64,000 nucleotides of DNA, taken from Medicago truncatula (taxonomy: Eukaryota; Streptophyta; Magnoliopsida; Fabales; Fabaceae). The stretch is taken from the NCBI RefSeq assembly GCF_003473485.1, contig NC_053042.1:51857762-51921761 (forward strand), given 5' to 3'. A program made the translations under genes and the position numbers. Of this stretch, positions 1-12,348 are shown one piece after another. The first letter of the stretch is position 1; each line of letters opens with the position of its first letter. The notes under the pieces were generated by a model. The model was not told the origin of the DNA and made no database searches. It worked only from the letters and a program-made list of their open reading frames with translations.

Positions 1-3000
1 ACATGGATTGATCCCTTCCTTGTGGTAGCACCAGGCTAAATTATTTGCAATAAAAACAAAATTATGTAAGATAAAATACTAAATGCACAACAAAGTTGCA
101 ATTCACATTGGAATAAAACAAGAAAAAAAATTTAGGTCTACTCATTATAATGGAAGATAGATACAAACACAGAATAAGCGCACTTAAAGATATCCTCTTA
201 CACCAACTGGACTTGAGCTTTTCATGAAATTTCCTCCTGAATTAGCACCATCTATCTCCACAATATCTGTAACTGAAAGTTTAGAAAGTTCTGATCCATC
301 TGCTGACACTGACTTTCCAAGATTTTCCCTACTAATCAATGGATCAGAAGAAAAAGCAGGCGGAGGACTACGTGATTCTGTCACTGACAACGAAACTGGA
401 TGATTTCCAAAGATATTCTTTTCCATGCCAGTCTACACAAAAGTAGGTAAAAACTTGTGAAAAAATTATATAATAAGAAAAAAGAAGAGGAAAGAAATTG
501 TGGTGCATAGGAAAGTAACACAAGAGAAATCAGATGCACTTTTGTAATAAAAAAGGCAACAGATCCAGAGTAATCTCCCACTATAATAATAGATCTGTGG
601 ACTGTGGTGCATCACAAATATTAGCACTCGCCATTTCATAAATAAATCAGGTGTGATGCCAAAAACGAGTTTTCCAGATGGATACATTCCTAAACACTGA
701 ATATCCGCAGAAATCATTAAGTTGCTGAACTAAAGTGCGATAGGTGTGGGAAAGAGGACAAGTGTTGATGAATAAGAATCTATGATACTGATAGTACATG
801 CATTTGCAAGTAACATAAATTCATGTAATAGGTTCAGTAAGTCCTGACAGTGAAGAATGTTGACATCCCATATTATATTATTTTGCTAAGAATCAATAAG
901 ACTAACAAGTGACAAAGACCAGAGACATTATGGAATTCTACAATTATAAACATTCTTCTATTAAAAATCATTTAAGTCCCAATCGTTTCAAACTTATATT
1001 CCATAATAGTGGGACTGAAATATTTTTCTGAAAAATGAAATATTTGAAACACCAGTGTATGATAAGTTTTTTCTGGTTTTTGTATATCAAGAAATATACA
1101 CTATTATAATCTGGAAGAAAAAAAATAGTGAAAAAAAGAGACCCGGCCAAATAGTACCAGTCTCATAAGTTACCTGCAAGATAGCTTCCTTCAACTTGGA
1201 ATGAAGACGAGATCCCGAATCTTTCACGCTTTTGGGAGGCCATATCTGCACGAGTTGTTTCACCCACATGAGACATAAAACAAAAAAAAACAAAAAATTG
1301 TTTCCATACCAATACATGAAAAAAACTCAAAGATTTAAGCATAATTACAATATTAGTTCAACAGGTCATATGTATAATGTATGTAGATAATTGAGTTTCA
1401 ATTTTCAAAAACATATTGTGCTTTTATTTGACTAAACTACTATTCATGTATGTTATCGAAGACAAGGCATTAAATAATACTTTTAAAGCAACGAGGCATT
1501 AAAAGCATGGTTACAATATTAGTTCGACAGGTCATATTTATAATGTATTAAAAGCGTAATTGCAATAACAGTTCAAACAGGTCATATCCTTTCAAATACA
1601 TACTGTGCTTCTATTAGACTTTTCATGTAAGCCCCATAAGGCATGTCTTTAAATATAATGCTTATAAAGTAACAAGGCACTCGTGAATATGATAGAACAA
1701 AGTTTATCCAAAATTGTGAATGTGTATTACTGTTTACTGCATCACTATGAAAGAGGGTTACATGAAAAAAGGGGTGAAACCCTTCCAAGCCAGAGTTAAC
1801 TCTCGTCTCCAACACCATACCCCTCTCCATTATCCCCTATTCCTTATAACTACTGGAGTGAGTTTTTCTCTCGCCATTACTAATTCAGACTCCCACCTAC
1901 AACTCCCTCCTAATGCCTCAGAAAGCTTTTGGACCTTTGGGCCTATGAGAGTGGGGTCCTATCAGAATAGCAATATCCTTTTAGAAGTTTCTATCTGCAT
2001 CTCAACAATTAAGTTTTGTTTAAAAAGTAATGAATAAAATGAAGAGAGTGGGGTTGAGAACTTGGGAATATAGTGTGTCGTTTTCTTTTCTCAGCTTGTA
2101 CCATCAGTGTTATCAACTGTGGATAACATAGTGGATATGGTGGCCAGCCAAAAATCCACCTTCTAAACAGGACGTTGCCGCCTATGGTAGATACATGGCG
2201 GATATAATAGGTGTTGCGGCCTATGGAGGCTGGCAAAAAATCCACAATGGGGTAACACCATGGCGGAAATTGGGCAACACTTCACAATAGTTCTAGGAAC
2301 CTGGACACCACCAGACTTCTGATTTTACGACATAGATAATCAAGAGACTGTCTTTCAGTTCAGAGTAATTCCTATATAAGTACAACAAGTCATGACAATA
2401 TTCGCTAGGACAAACCATTAGCTTGAGGTTTTAGATAATCAAGGGACTAACTTTCAGTTCAGAGTAATTCCTATATATTCTTTATGCATTAGCTTAAGGT
2501 TTTAAATGAGACACTAGCAATCTTCTTTATGGTGTTTCTATCTATTCTCAATAATTATGAAAAAGAAAGAACAAAAAATAAGGGAAAATAACATAACATT
2601 TTGGTTTTCTTTCCCTGTTTGTACACTTTGTTCAAGAAACCTAGAACCCCATGAACGATGTTTTGAAGTTTGAACATAACTGAATAAAACCACATAACAT
2701 AACGACTATATACGTTAAAAGCATGTACACAGGTACTCTACTTTGAGCTAAAAATTTATTTGCTAGAAAGACTGAAAACATTTGAAGCTGTATCTTACCG
2801 AAGTTGAACATGAAGGACACACATATCCTGCTGGGGCAGTATGTGGAGGAAAGCTCTTGATATGAGAGACCAAGCAATTTGTGTGGATAACATCTGTACA
2901 AATTTAAATTTATAATATGTAATCAATTGCTGCACAAGGTTTCCCTTTTTAATATGTAATAACGAGTTCAAGTTATAAAGGTTTTATTTCAAAGGAATAC

Positions 3001-3819
3001 AAAAGCAAAACCACATACGCAAGCAACCGAGTCGAGTAGTTTCAGATCCACCCCCCTCTTCTAGAATGGCTTGGCATTGGCAGCATTTAGGCGGCCAATC
3101 ATACTCCCCATCAATAACCCATTCTGAATATGTCCGTATCTGTGAAAGACGACAAAACAAATGAAAGCTTAACCCCATAAACACCACAGCTCAGTACAAC
3201 CATATTTGGAGAAAAACACAAACTTCGTTATTGCTTGGGATGATAAATGAAGACCCTCGAAATTGAAATAACGGTTCATTTGATGCTTCAGACAGAAACC
3301 ATCTTATTATCAATTAATTTATTTATTGTTTTCAAAGATTCGCGTAAGATTGTCGTTATGTATATAAATATTTGAAAATTAAGCAGAGTTTTAGTAATTA
3401 TGAGTGAAAACGGACAATTACAAAACACGTTATATTATATCTAAGGAAATGTATAATATGAAATGAACACGATAGCTTACCACGCAGATTTGGTGCTCTG
3501 GGAAACAGATACATTCTCCACAGACAGGAACTTTGTGAACGAAGCAATATAGCTTAGTAGCCTAAATTAATAGAAAGCCCAAAACCACATTCCATTAGTT
3601 CTAACTTTGTAATTCAAATCAACAGAGGAAATTGAATGATGCAAAATAGAAAATGACGTAGATCGCCAGAATCAGGAAATATTGATTGAATTGAATTGAT
3701 GATAAAAACAAATTACCCGATCTATATTATAATTGAAGCTAACAGAGATGAAGCAAAGAGAATTTAGGGTTTTGAGAAGAGAAAAGAAGAGATACCTTGC
3801 GACATTTGCAGACCACCAT
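1..3819 (-). CDS. ZFPL1: ZFPL1-like zinc-finger protein, 5' part (3' end beyond left edge)
   Basis: Exons on the minus strand with GT/AG borders are 3819-3796, 3561-3481, 3139-3019, 2893-2799, 1245-1174, 432-202 and 35-1, joining in one frame into about 219 codons. The start is the ATG at 3817-3819 (MVVCKCRK). The N-terminus is a B-box-like Cys/His cluster (residues 4-33), then a RING-like Cys/His cluster (WPPKCCQCQ near 52 to CPSCSTS near 105), then WPPKSVKDSG and a polar linker (HPVSLSVTESR). This order and wording match the plant homologue of ZFPL1, in animals a cis-Golgi membrane protein; the C-terminal membrane segment expected for the family would lie off the window. Reading straight through exon 6 gives a stop at 184-186, but a GTAAGA donor at 201 and an acceptor at 36 restore the family sequence (SSPVG then PGATTRKGS), so that stop is intronic. 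Intron 4 (1246-2798) is enlarged by repeats. Identification is confident; the Golgi role is transferred from the family. Confidence 0.85.
1335..1680. repeat. Imperfect tandem repeat in ZFPL1-like intron
   Basis: The block ACAATATTAGTTC..ACAGGTCATAT recurs near 1345, 1511 and 1563, and a block ending in CATA(T/C)TGTGCTT(T/C)TATT recurs near 1408 and 1594. Two units of about 170-190 bp with a partial third copy explain this. It lies in the intron between exons 4 and 5 and has no coding content. Confidence 0.6.
2108..2300. repeat. Dispersed GC-richer repeat inside the ZFPL1-like intron
   Basis: This stretch with repeated GGCGG, CCGCC and CCATGGCGG motifs resembles 62395-62575 at the other end of the window (shared wording such as gttatca..gtgg and gccgccatg). 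It is probably a non-autonomous transposon relic; ends and target duplication were not resolved. Confidence 0.4.
2331..2500. repeat. Tandem duplication, about 100 bp
   Basis: The sequence AGATAATCAAG(A/G)GACT followed by CTTTCAGTTCAGAGTAATTC occurs at about 2334 and again at about 2433, inside the ZFPL1-like intron. Confidence 0.6.
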
Positions 3820-5130
3820 TGCATTGATTGATTGATTGATTGATTGAGGGATATGATCGAATTAAATCTGATGATATAAATATATGATATATGGATACAA
3901 AACTTTTGAGAAAAAATAATTGGAAGGAGATATAATAGATTAGATTAAATCATGAAATAATCATCATAATTGCGAAGAGATAGATTGATTAAGTGAAAGA
4001 AATTGTTGAAAATCAAATAGGATCAGCTCACTGCGAATAACCAAACCAAACCCCCTCTCTTCTCTTCTACGTTTCTTACCGAGCTGAGATCCGTTTTTTT
4101 TTTTTTAATTAATTTATGAAACTCAAAGAAAGAAAAAATATATAGACCGGGTTCGTGTTCTTCCGGGTTCCAACCGCAAACCTATCTTTCATGTATATAT
4201 ATCATGCATTGTTCCTACCAACCGAGTTTGAAAATTGGTCTTAGTATCCTGTATAGCTTTTCTATTTTTATTAGTAAAATTACATTCATCATCTCTTAAC
4301 TTCAATCAAATAACTTGACAAAAAAAAAAAAAAACTTCAATCAAATAATGATTTTTTTTTTTTAATCCTTTTTTGCATCATCTTTGGTCTTTTGGTCCGC
4401 TTTCATATGGATTTTTAAATATTTATGAAAACATGAGTAAAGCACCCCCATAGGGTTGAACATTAAGAGTTCATATCAAAATAAAATCGTATAATTGAAT
4501 TTGGAAAGTCGATATGCAAATTGATCATAAAGATAAAAATAACGTGTCAAAGATAAAAGATGACATCATTACCTAAAATTAAGTTAAGACATAACGAGTG
4601 TAATTTTGTCTTTTATTTTAATTCTTTTGGTAAATATTAGTAATTATTTTTAATGTTATGTAATGAATGCCTCTTGGACACTTTTTAAAAAAGCCACACA
4701 AAAATTGCATAGAAAAAAATTTATTTTTTACACTTTTAAGAAGTTGATTATGCAAGTTTCGATATAGCTTTATCATATTTGGTTCCTTAGCAAGTGTTTT
4801 CTAAATTTTATTTTTTGAATGGCAAAGATAATGCTTCCTAAGAATGAGCATGAGCGCTATCGTTTTTTTAGCGTCGGGTAAACACAACTATGTAATTATT
4901 GTTATGTGAGAGGAGAGTTTTGTAATCTGGCAAGATTACAACATACTCAAAAACATTATGTTTGTCTTTTTTGACACCATCAATGACTAGTTTGCAATCC
5001 ATTTCCAATATAACATTGTTGTGTTACAATGCATCAAGTCATTCTAGTGTTCTTTTCATCCCCTAACATTATGTCTTTGTAGCTATCATGACGGCACTTC
5101 AAACATCTGATATAGCTCCCAAGATTTTTC
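3820..5130. other. Non-genic stretch: ZFPL1-like 5' leader/promoter side, then AT-rich DNA
   Basis: The CT-rich run near 4050-4090 is compatible with a 5' leader of the minus-strand gene. Beyond it only poly-A/T runs and a short duplicated phrase (CTTCAATCAAATAA near 4301 and 4335) are visible. No gene or confident promoter element was seen. Confidence 0.4.
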
Positions 5131-5612
5131 GTGTTGCATTTCATAGGCATTCGCCCATACCTACGTTTTGATAACCCTGCGGATGCCACGTTCCATGACC
5201 GTAACCATCTTACATCTTTTGTGTGTTGTGTTAGAGACTCCCGTGGTCAATTTATTCGGGCTCAAATGAAATGGCAGCGAGCAAATATGACAGTTTTGGA
5301 GTGGGAGACAATAGCCTTACTCGATGTCATTCACTTTGCTTATGTGAATATATGGGATCGGGTTGTCTTCGAGTCTGATTCAGCTACTCTATTGCAAGCT
5401 CTATAGTCTTGGGACGATGGTGATACAGAATTCTATGCTATTATATTTATCTGTTATCTTTACATTTCAACTTCAAGATGAAGTTTGTTAGGAAACAAAC
5501 GAACATGATTGCTCGTACTTTAACTAGAGCGGCCTACTCTTGGGCTAGTCACCGTATCTTTGATTTTTATCCTTCTTGTATTGAATATTGGTTGATTAAT
5601 ATAATAATTAAC
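5131..5612 (+). pseudogene. Relic of LINE-type RNase H-like (RVT_3) domain
   Basis: The first part translates to a fragment with FVCCVRDSRGQFIRA, LEWETIALLDVI and VVFESDSATLLQAL, the wording of the RNase H-like domain found at the C-terminus of plant non-LTR retrotransposons and their solo derivatives. After a stop at 5404-5406 similarity resumes in another stretch (MKFVRKQTNMIARTLTRAA, then SWASHRIFDFYPSCIEYWL), the end of the same domain. Known for the family: this domain removes RNA from RNA/DNA hybrids. Here it is broken by at least one stop and one frame change and no reverse transcriptase is attached, so it is a dead fragment. Confidence 0.65.
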
Positions 5613-5696
5613 TTTGTTTTGGTAAAAAAAAAATCTCGAAGGAAAATGTTGCGTTTTACAAAAACTATAAGCACGAAAGCGACAAACGCTTCTTTT

Positions 5697-6570
5697 TTAT
5701 GCTATTTCATCCACCAGTACTTTTGTTTTGTGTCAAATAGCATATAGATAGTCCAGATCTCCTCCAGTACTTAATTCCTCCTGTTTCCCAGTCCCTTGCT
5801 TGGATGTATGACAAGTGGCATGTAAAAAACCAATGGCTGAGATTAAAAAAGAAAAATAAACATTCCATCCAATGCTCCCTTTCTTCTTCACAACCGTACC
5901 TTCCTGCTCTCACGTTTTCTGCTTCATCACCGTCACGAAGACCATAAATTCCGCCGCGATTCGTGGACACTGTATCGTTGTTCTAAACTCTTATTGATAA
6001 CATTACATCACTTCTGGTTCTAATTGATATTTGAACCCCAAATTGAGAAAGGGGAATATACAGTGGGAGTTTAGAAGCTAATTCCAAGATGGAATTAAAA
6101 TTGTGATGCAACGGTGATGACGGCGATGATAGCTGCGACAGAGGAAAGAAACATCATGGCGGAGGAAACACCCATCGGTGTGACGGTAGATCACGGTGAT
6201 GATAGCTGCGATATGACGGTGATGGAGACGACAAGCGGAGATGGTGAGGGATTGTAGTTTTCATGAACAACAAAGACACGGTGGTGGTGGATCACGGCGG
6301 AGTGATTTTCATTCATGGTGGCGCTTAAGCTGCGCAAGGGAAGCCGAAAATGTGGGAGGGAGAAGAAGAAGGGTGTACGATTGAGAAAAGGGGAACAATG
6401 AAATGTTTGTTTTAATTTTTTTAATCTCGAACGTTGATTTTTTACATGCCACTTGTCACACATCCAACCAAAGGAATAGGAAAATGGAGGAATTAAGTAC
6501 TGGAGCAGATCTGGACTCGGATATTTGTTGACTTTTCATTGCGTTTCTTACGTTACATGATGAAATAGCA
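5697..6570. mobile_element. Inverted-repeat (foldback/MITE-like) element, about 0.8-0.9 kb
   Basis: The left arm from 5751 (GTCCAGATCT, CTCCAGTACTTAATTCCTCC, GACAAGTGGCATGTAAAAAA) is repeated in reverse complement up to 6516. Weaker complementarity continues inward about 200 bp and outward to TGCTATTTCATC (5698) and its reverse complement (6570). No clear target-site duplication was found, so the boundaries are approximate. Open frames inside fall in the arms and are not considered genes. Confidence 0.7.
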
Positions 6571-6861
6571 GTCCTCATTTTAAAATGCTCCATATATCTT
6601 ACTTTTTGTCACACGATTCGTGCATTTTTTCGGCAACATATAGCATTGGGACCGTTGGGCTTAAAATAAAAGTGCATGGATAGCTAAACTTGTAGCAACT
6701 CTAATTTTTATTTTTTAATAAGCAACTCTATCTAATTGGTGAACGCTTACACAAAGTGAACTCAATATTTCAGGCATAGCCAAGAGGATATGTCAAATCT
6801 AGACAATTATGCCACAAGCCAAGATGATACCCTTATTAGAAATTTAACAATTTGTCCACTA

Positions 6862-6972
6862 CTCCATCAGTTATAAAATATAAGAAAAATTGATGTAATT
6901 AGTTCCAAATTTGGTCCACGTACATCAATTTTCTTTTACTCGCTTGTGTTTATATTTTGTAGGTGGAGTGAG
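6862..6972. mobile_element. Stowaway-like MITE, 111 bp
   Basis: The terminus CTCCATCAGTTATAAAATAT has its inverted partner at the right (ATATTTTGTAGGTGGAGTGAG), and TA dinucleotides at 6860-6861 and 6973-6974 flank the element. Size, CTCC ends and TA duplication fit the Tc1/mariner-derived Stowaway class. Confidence 0.65.
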
Positions 6973-6974
6973 TA

Positions 6975-8210
6975 CAATTTTATAATCTACATTACCTCAA
7001 AGTTCATGAAGGTCGGTGCGTCATAATTGGCTCAATGGAGAGGCACTAGATCCCTTGTTTTACGAGTAACCCAGGAGGGGGTCCATATTTGAGAATAATT
7101 GTGATTAAATTAAGAGAGATCCCACACTTAAATTTATTGCAGAAATCATTCCAAAAGAAAAAAGAGAAAATTTACACTCATTTATTTAGAATTATATTAA
7201 GCCTCCAGATTGCACGACATATTCGTTGCTTCACTTTCACGAACATTGGGAATATGATGTTGTCATCCGTTAAGTGCTTGTAAGAACCAACCATTTTCAT
7301 CATTGTAGGCAACGGTTAAAACTTGTTTATATTAGTACCTTGAGCAGGCTTACACCATGTCAAAATTATAGCCCAGCACCATTAGATATCGCAAGTTCTT
7401 GGCTTGATTCCAACGATCGAATAAATTACACCTTTCTTTGTTGCTCTCAAAAAATAATATCATGCTAAAGGTAGCATGATTTGTTGGCCTCCTCTAGTAG
7501 TTGGATAACTAATTTTAAAAATAAAAACTGTATATTTTTAAATTTTGCACTTTATTAATAAGATCCACCAAACGACAAATCATTCAAAAGAACCCAAGTA
7601 CGATTTATGGGTGAAACAATTCTTGGTCTTGCTATAATTAATACAAAAAAATAATAATAATAAATTAAAATAGGTTTATTTTTTTATGGCAGAAATTACC
7701 ACTTTGGTGAAATTCACGTAATGAAACAAAAAAGATATTACTATTCCCAGCATAAACATTTGAAATAAGAATAAGATGTATAGAATCTTCTAATACGGGG
7801 AACAAGGTGTGCATTAGGCTTCAACCCAATATGTAATAAGTATAATGAAACAAAGGTGTATAGAATCTTCTAATGCAACCATGAAGTTCATTCATCATCA
7901 CATTGATAACGGTTTGATTATTTACAACTTCAGAAAATAATCCTCAAGGCCTAGTCATTTTCTCTAGTTGAAACAAAGCACGGGTAATTCAAGTAATACA
8001 AGTACATAACAGATAACCCCCAGAGCCAATGTACAGATACAGACTCTAAACATTAACTGGTGGATGGTGATATTTCCATTTCGTCTTGATATGTGAAGAT
8101 ATCTGCTTGACCTTTCTATATTAGGCGTCGACTTGAACCAAAACCACCAACCTTTAAAGGCATTGGATGCATAACATAACAAGTGACTTAATGTTTTTGT
8201 GTGAAATTAC
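6975..8210. other. Non-genic stretch downstream of CLPR1
   Basis: AT-rich DNA with no convincing reading frame. The part next to 8210 would hold the CLPR1 3' untranslated region. The phrase GTATAGAATCTTCTAAT is repeated near 7779 and 7859. Nothing else was recognised. Confidence 0.4.
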
Positions 8211-11200
8211 CTAACGTCCTGAAGGAGCCGCTTGAGGGTTCCCACCACCTCTCCGCAGTGCTCTTTGAGCACGTATTTCATCATAATTCTGATCAAGAAA
8301 GTAATCATAAATAAATATAATGCATGAAATAATTATGGAAAATAAAGATTTATATCAATGATATTTCTTACCCGCTTCTTATATGCATTTTCCCCATCCA
8401 TTGAATGCATTATTTTGTCAGCGAGTCCGTATTCTATGGCATCCTGTGGTTGGAAATATCTAGTCCTCTGGACGTCTTTAGCAATCTCTTCCTTTGACTT
8501 CCCCGTTCCTTTTGCCAACAGCTCAATGTAATACTCAGAATTTGCCTCCAGCTCTTTTGCCTGTATGCATTTCCCAAATATAATCAATAAATAGAATGTC
8601 CAAAACAATAATAGAGACAATACAGTGAAAGAAGACAACAAACATGTACACAGTTTGCATACCTTAATCCACATATCTGCAACAGAACCACTTGATCTGT
8701 GGACTTTCGGGAGAAATACTTTTGCTGAAATAGAAAAATTTTATAACCCGCAAGAAAAAACAATGATTAAAATCGTGCATCCTTACATTCTGAAGATGTA
8801 AAGATAAAAATATGTATACAATAATTTATCTTGCTACTTTATAAAAAATAAAAAACAAAAAACTGACCGAAACGGAAGAAATATCCCTATTCCCTAATTC
8901 AAACGCAACACTGAAATGAACACTTTGGAGCCTATACATTAACACTCAATGCAGAAATGAACACTTTAGTCCTTTCTCCAAAAAATATTCATGAATCATA
9001 TTTATAAAACCTAGAAGGAATCATTGGATGGTAGTTTCAAAAAGACATGATAAATAATTGTAAGAAACTGTTATAATATTGTTCAAATTAGTAGAGAAAG
9101 TGATTTGATTTGATAGCTTCCTTAGCTGATTCTAAGACTAATCCCTAAACATTTGGGATTGATTCCTTCAGCCTTGTACATAGCTATTGTACAAATCATT
9201 CATGTAATACAGCACAGATCCACAAATCATTCAGTATTCAGATTCAAGAGCAATCAAGCAATATTTTTCAAAAGTTTAACCAGATAGGATACTTACCGGA
9301 TGAATGTGGCAGTACAGCACGATAACCCTTTTTTCCAAGAGACAGAATCATTGCTGCTTGGCCATACGCCATGGCCAAATTCACAGTGTAGACATCAGAT
9401 TTGATATGCTATAGGTTGGAAGGGGGAAAAAGTATTAGTAAGAGTAGGTTGAAAGGGGAAAAAAATATTAGTAAGAGTACAAGTTACAGTGAGTTCAAAG
9501 TGATAAACCAAAACACAACATTGCGATGTGGGTAAAACGAGTGTGTGATTCATGATAACTTACAGAAAAAGTATTAGTAAGAGTAGGTTGAAAGGGGAAA
9601 AAAATATTAGTAAGAGTAAAAGTTACAGTGACTTCAAAGTGATAAACCAAAACACAACATTGTGATGTGGGTAAAACGAGTGTGTGATTCATGATAACTT
9701 ACAGAAATCATATCAGCGATGGAATAAGCATCAGTTTCTGATCCCACGGTCTCGTTCTTCTCATTCTAATCCGGAAAAAGAGGAAAGAAAGACCATTTAT
9801 ATAAATAACCACATATTATACATTACAAGGAGAAATTTTAGAACAATGACTTTAACACTTACCTGAGTTCCAGACGAATTAATATATACATAAACAGGTT
9901 TGGCAGGGTTATCATAATCCAACCACATAAGTTGAGCCAGAATAAGTTCTGTCACAGCTGGTACAATCTGTACGAATCGTAAAAGGGAAAATCAAGATGA
10001 GCACAAAATATATTTACATACATAGGCAGTAAAAAGATGAATTTATCAAGGACCAAGATTGAGATAAAAACAAAACATATCAGGATACTTACCGGCATAC
10101 CAAGATAACATATCCGAGAATCCAAGAGCAAAGAAGGCAAATCCGGTGGAGCATTTCTAGGCCTTCCTGTTCCCCTACCTCCTCTGTACATACTAACACT
10201 CATGCTGTGTCTTGAAGATGCATTAGTATCCATGCTAGATACACCACCCATCCCACTATGAGCCAAATAACTTTTGGCAGATGAAATGCTTTCCTGTCAA
10301 ATCACTAACACTATAAGAACATTTCTGAACAGTTAAACACGCGGTGATGAAATTTGGGCGCTTTGCAACAGTGACTCCACAATCAATAATTAGACAAATT
10401 TCTAAAATATATTAGTGACTTAACAAAATATCGAAAGGATATAAAGGCATGTTTGATCCCTTTATATTAGTGACTTAATTGCATGTTTGATCCCTTATGT
10501 TTATTTTAGGTTTCAGGTTGGTCCCTTATGTTTTAAAAGTTTCAAGTTGGTCCCTTACGTTTTCAAGTTAATCCAAAACGTTACTCACGTTGGAATAAGT
10601 TAGTCCATTCCGCGACATGATATTGAGTTTAATAAAACAAAAAAATTAAAAAAAAATGTTTTAAAACTGATTTTCTAAATAAGTTAAATTCCATCACCCA
10701 CATTGTTAACCTAAATCTTTATACGGTCTAGTGACGGAAGGGACTAACTTATTCAAATGTGAGTAACGTTTTGAACCAACTTGAAACTTTTAAAACATAA
10801 GGGAACAGCTTGAAACTTTTAAAACATAAAGGACCAACTTGAAACCTAAAATAAACATAAGGGACCAAACATGCAATTAAGTCGGATATAAATGATGAGA
10901 ACCTCTGTAACTCTTTCAGACATCTGATGCATAGGATTGTCTGCATTTATGAACATGTCCATTTGCGAGGGATTAAGACCATATAGAAATTGTGGTGCAT
11001 TCTTGTAATTGTCCATCACTGCATATGATACATAAGATAAAATGTCAAGGTTAGGGCTAGGCACCCAAGTTTCAAACTATTCAATTGAACTTTAAAAATA
11101 ACTTGTTTGAATATATTTATCATTTGGGTTAGTTTTCCTCTACCTTCCTGATTTTCTCATCTAAGTTAATTGCAATGCACCAATTTCAAGCCTTACATAA

Positions 11201-12348
11201 TAACAATTACCCAATTCCTATTCCCAAATCTTCTTAAGTAAACTTTAACGTTTAATCCCCCTTGTTCGCGTTGTAGATCTTAGAAACACTGAAAGTGTGA
11301 TTAGATTAGCCTAAACTTCACATAACTCTGCCCTATATGGCTATATTTTGTTTACAAGCAAAATTCATGATGTTTCACTATTTTCCCTTTCTGCAACTTA
11401 TGCTGATAATTCACAAACTTCTTTTTGACGAAACTAAAAACAAAAGGCCAAAGCTAAAACAAAATAACATCAAGAAAAGAACATCAACATAAACTAAACA
11501 GGAAACAAAGACGGGCCAAGCAAAGTTCCAAAAACTACATCGACAACCAAAGCACTCACAAGGGGAGGAGGAAAACGGTAGCCAGACAACCCCCCCCCCA
11601 CACACACACCCCACAACGCTGCAAGACCTAGCACAATCCCTCTCATACGTCACTATCGACCCCAACACAGGACAAGTTCCACCCGCCACTCATCTAAGGT
11701 ACAAGGATGCACAGAGGAGGAAATAATCTTATCTTCTGCACTACTGATTTCCACAAGGAAACGGTAATCTTATCTACATAATTCAGTAAAATCTGCTACT
11801 GGTATAAAGAGGATACTAGTCCAATTTTTACTTTTGAAACTTAACAGATGTAAACTGTAGGATTCTACTTAATTAATAAATCCATAAACAAAAAATCAAT
11901 TCCCCAATAAAATTGATGGAGGCAAAAACGAAAATTATGATAAAATTAAACACTAATAACAACATCATAACTAAATTCGTTTTGCAACACACATAAACAA
12001 AATCCCTAAAATAATTCAGACCCAGATTAAAAGTTGCATTTTTTTTTCATTTAATTTATCTCAGAAATCACTATACTAATCGAGACATAATCCAAAAGAG
12101 TAAACTAGAATTAGAAAAAATGGAATAGAAAAGAGAGAGAGTGAAAACTGACATCCATCTTTGAGATTTTCCTGTCTGAACTGCTTGGGGATGCGGTCGA
12201 GGGAGCAGTTGAAAGAAAAGGACTTGAAGCATCGCGGTTTTCGTGTGGCAGTGGCGTGAGGAAAAGGAAGAAGCTTAGTTCCATGGCGAGTAGTTGAAGA
12301 ATCGTGGATGAATGGTGAAGAGAGTGATGGTGAGAGCGAAGAAGACAT
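8211..12348 (-). CDS. CLPR1: CLPR1, non-catalytic subunit of the chloroplast ClpPR protease core
   Basis: Nine minus-strand exons join in frame: 12348-12153, 11018-10903, 10293-10093, 9967-9863, 9765-9703, 9408-9297, 8724-8663, 8560-8372 and 8288-8211, giving 373 residues. The start at 12346-12348 opens a Ser/Thr-rich leader (MSSSLSPSLSSPF) expected to be a chloroplast transit peptide. CLPR1 hallmarks follow: SLDRIPKQFRQENLKDG, MDNYKNAPQFLYGLNPSQMD, RHSMSVSMYRGG, APPDLPSLLLDSRICYLGMP, EYYIELLAKGTGKSKEEI and a GGGNP tail. As known for ClpR proteins the catalytic Ser and His are absent (MAYGQAAMIL replaces the serine motif), so it is structural in the stromal ClpPR ring. Length is close to the roughly 390 residues known for the Arabidopsis protein. 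Splice donors of exons 1 (GTCAGT) and 2 (GTTCTC) are weak, the latter only 10 bp from a transposon footprint. The gene looks intact. Confidence 0.92.
9427..9704. repeat. 139-bp tandem duplication in CLPR1 intron 5, including a splice donor copy
   Basis: Two copies offset by 139 bp (phrases GTATTAGTAAGAGTAGGTTG at 9432 and 9571, AACCAAAACACAACATTG at about 9507 and 9646). The second copy ends on the true exon-5 donor. The first carries the same minus-strand TTTCTGTAAGTT at about 9566, a decoy 5' splice site inside the intron. Confidence 0.85.
10446..10883. mobile_element. Non-autonomous 9-bp-TSD (Mutator-like) element in CLPR1 intron 2
   Basis: Long imperfect inverted arms made of GGTCCCTTATGTTTT and AAGTTTCAAGTTGG phrases face each other around a short centre. 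The 9-bp direct repeat GGATATAAA at 10437-10445 and 10884-10892 delimits a 438-bp insertion. The left end carries an extra partial copy of the terminus (GGCATGTTTGATCCC, then again GCATGTTTGATCCC). Confidence 0.8.
11411..11690 (-). repeat. Possible LINE-like tail in CLPR1 intron 1
   Basis: A minus-strand open stretch of GC-richer, Cys/Val/Phe-rich sequence ends in GTTTCGTCAAAAAG. Its base composition differs from the surrounding intron and resembles 54145-54680. It may be a 3' tail of a non-LTR retrotransposon; no conserved domain is visible and the call is weak. Confidence 0.25.

Noticed and set aside
184..201. Stop codon ending the ZFPL1-like protein
   Set aside because: Lies beyond a good splice donor, and the family sequence resumes at 35.
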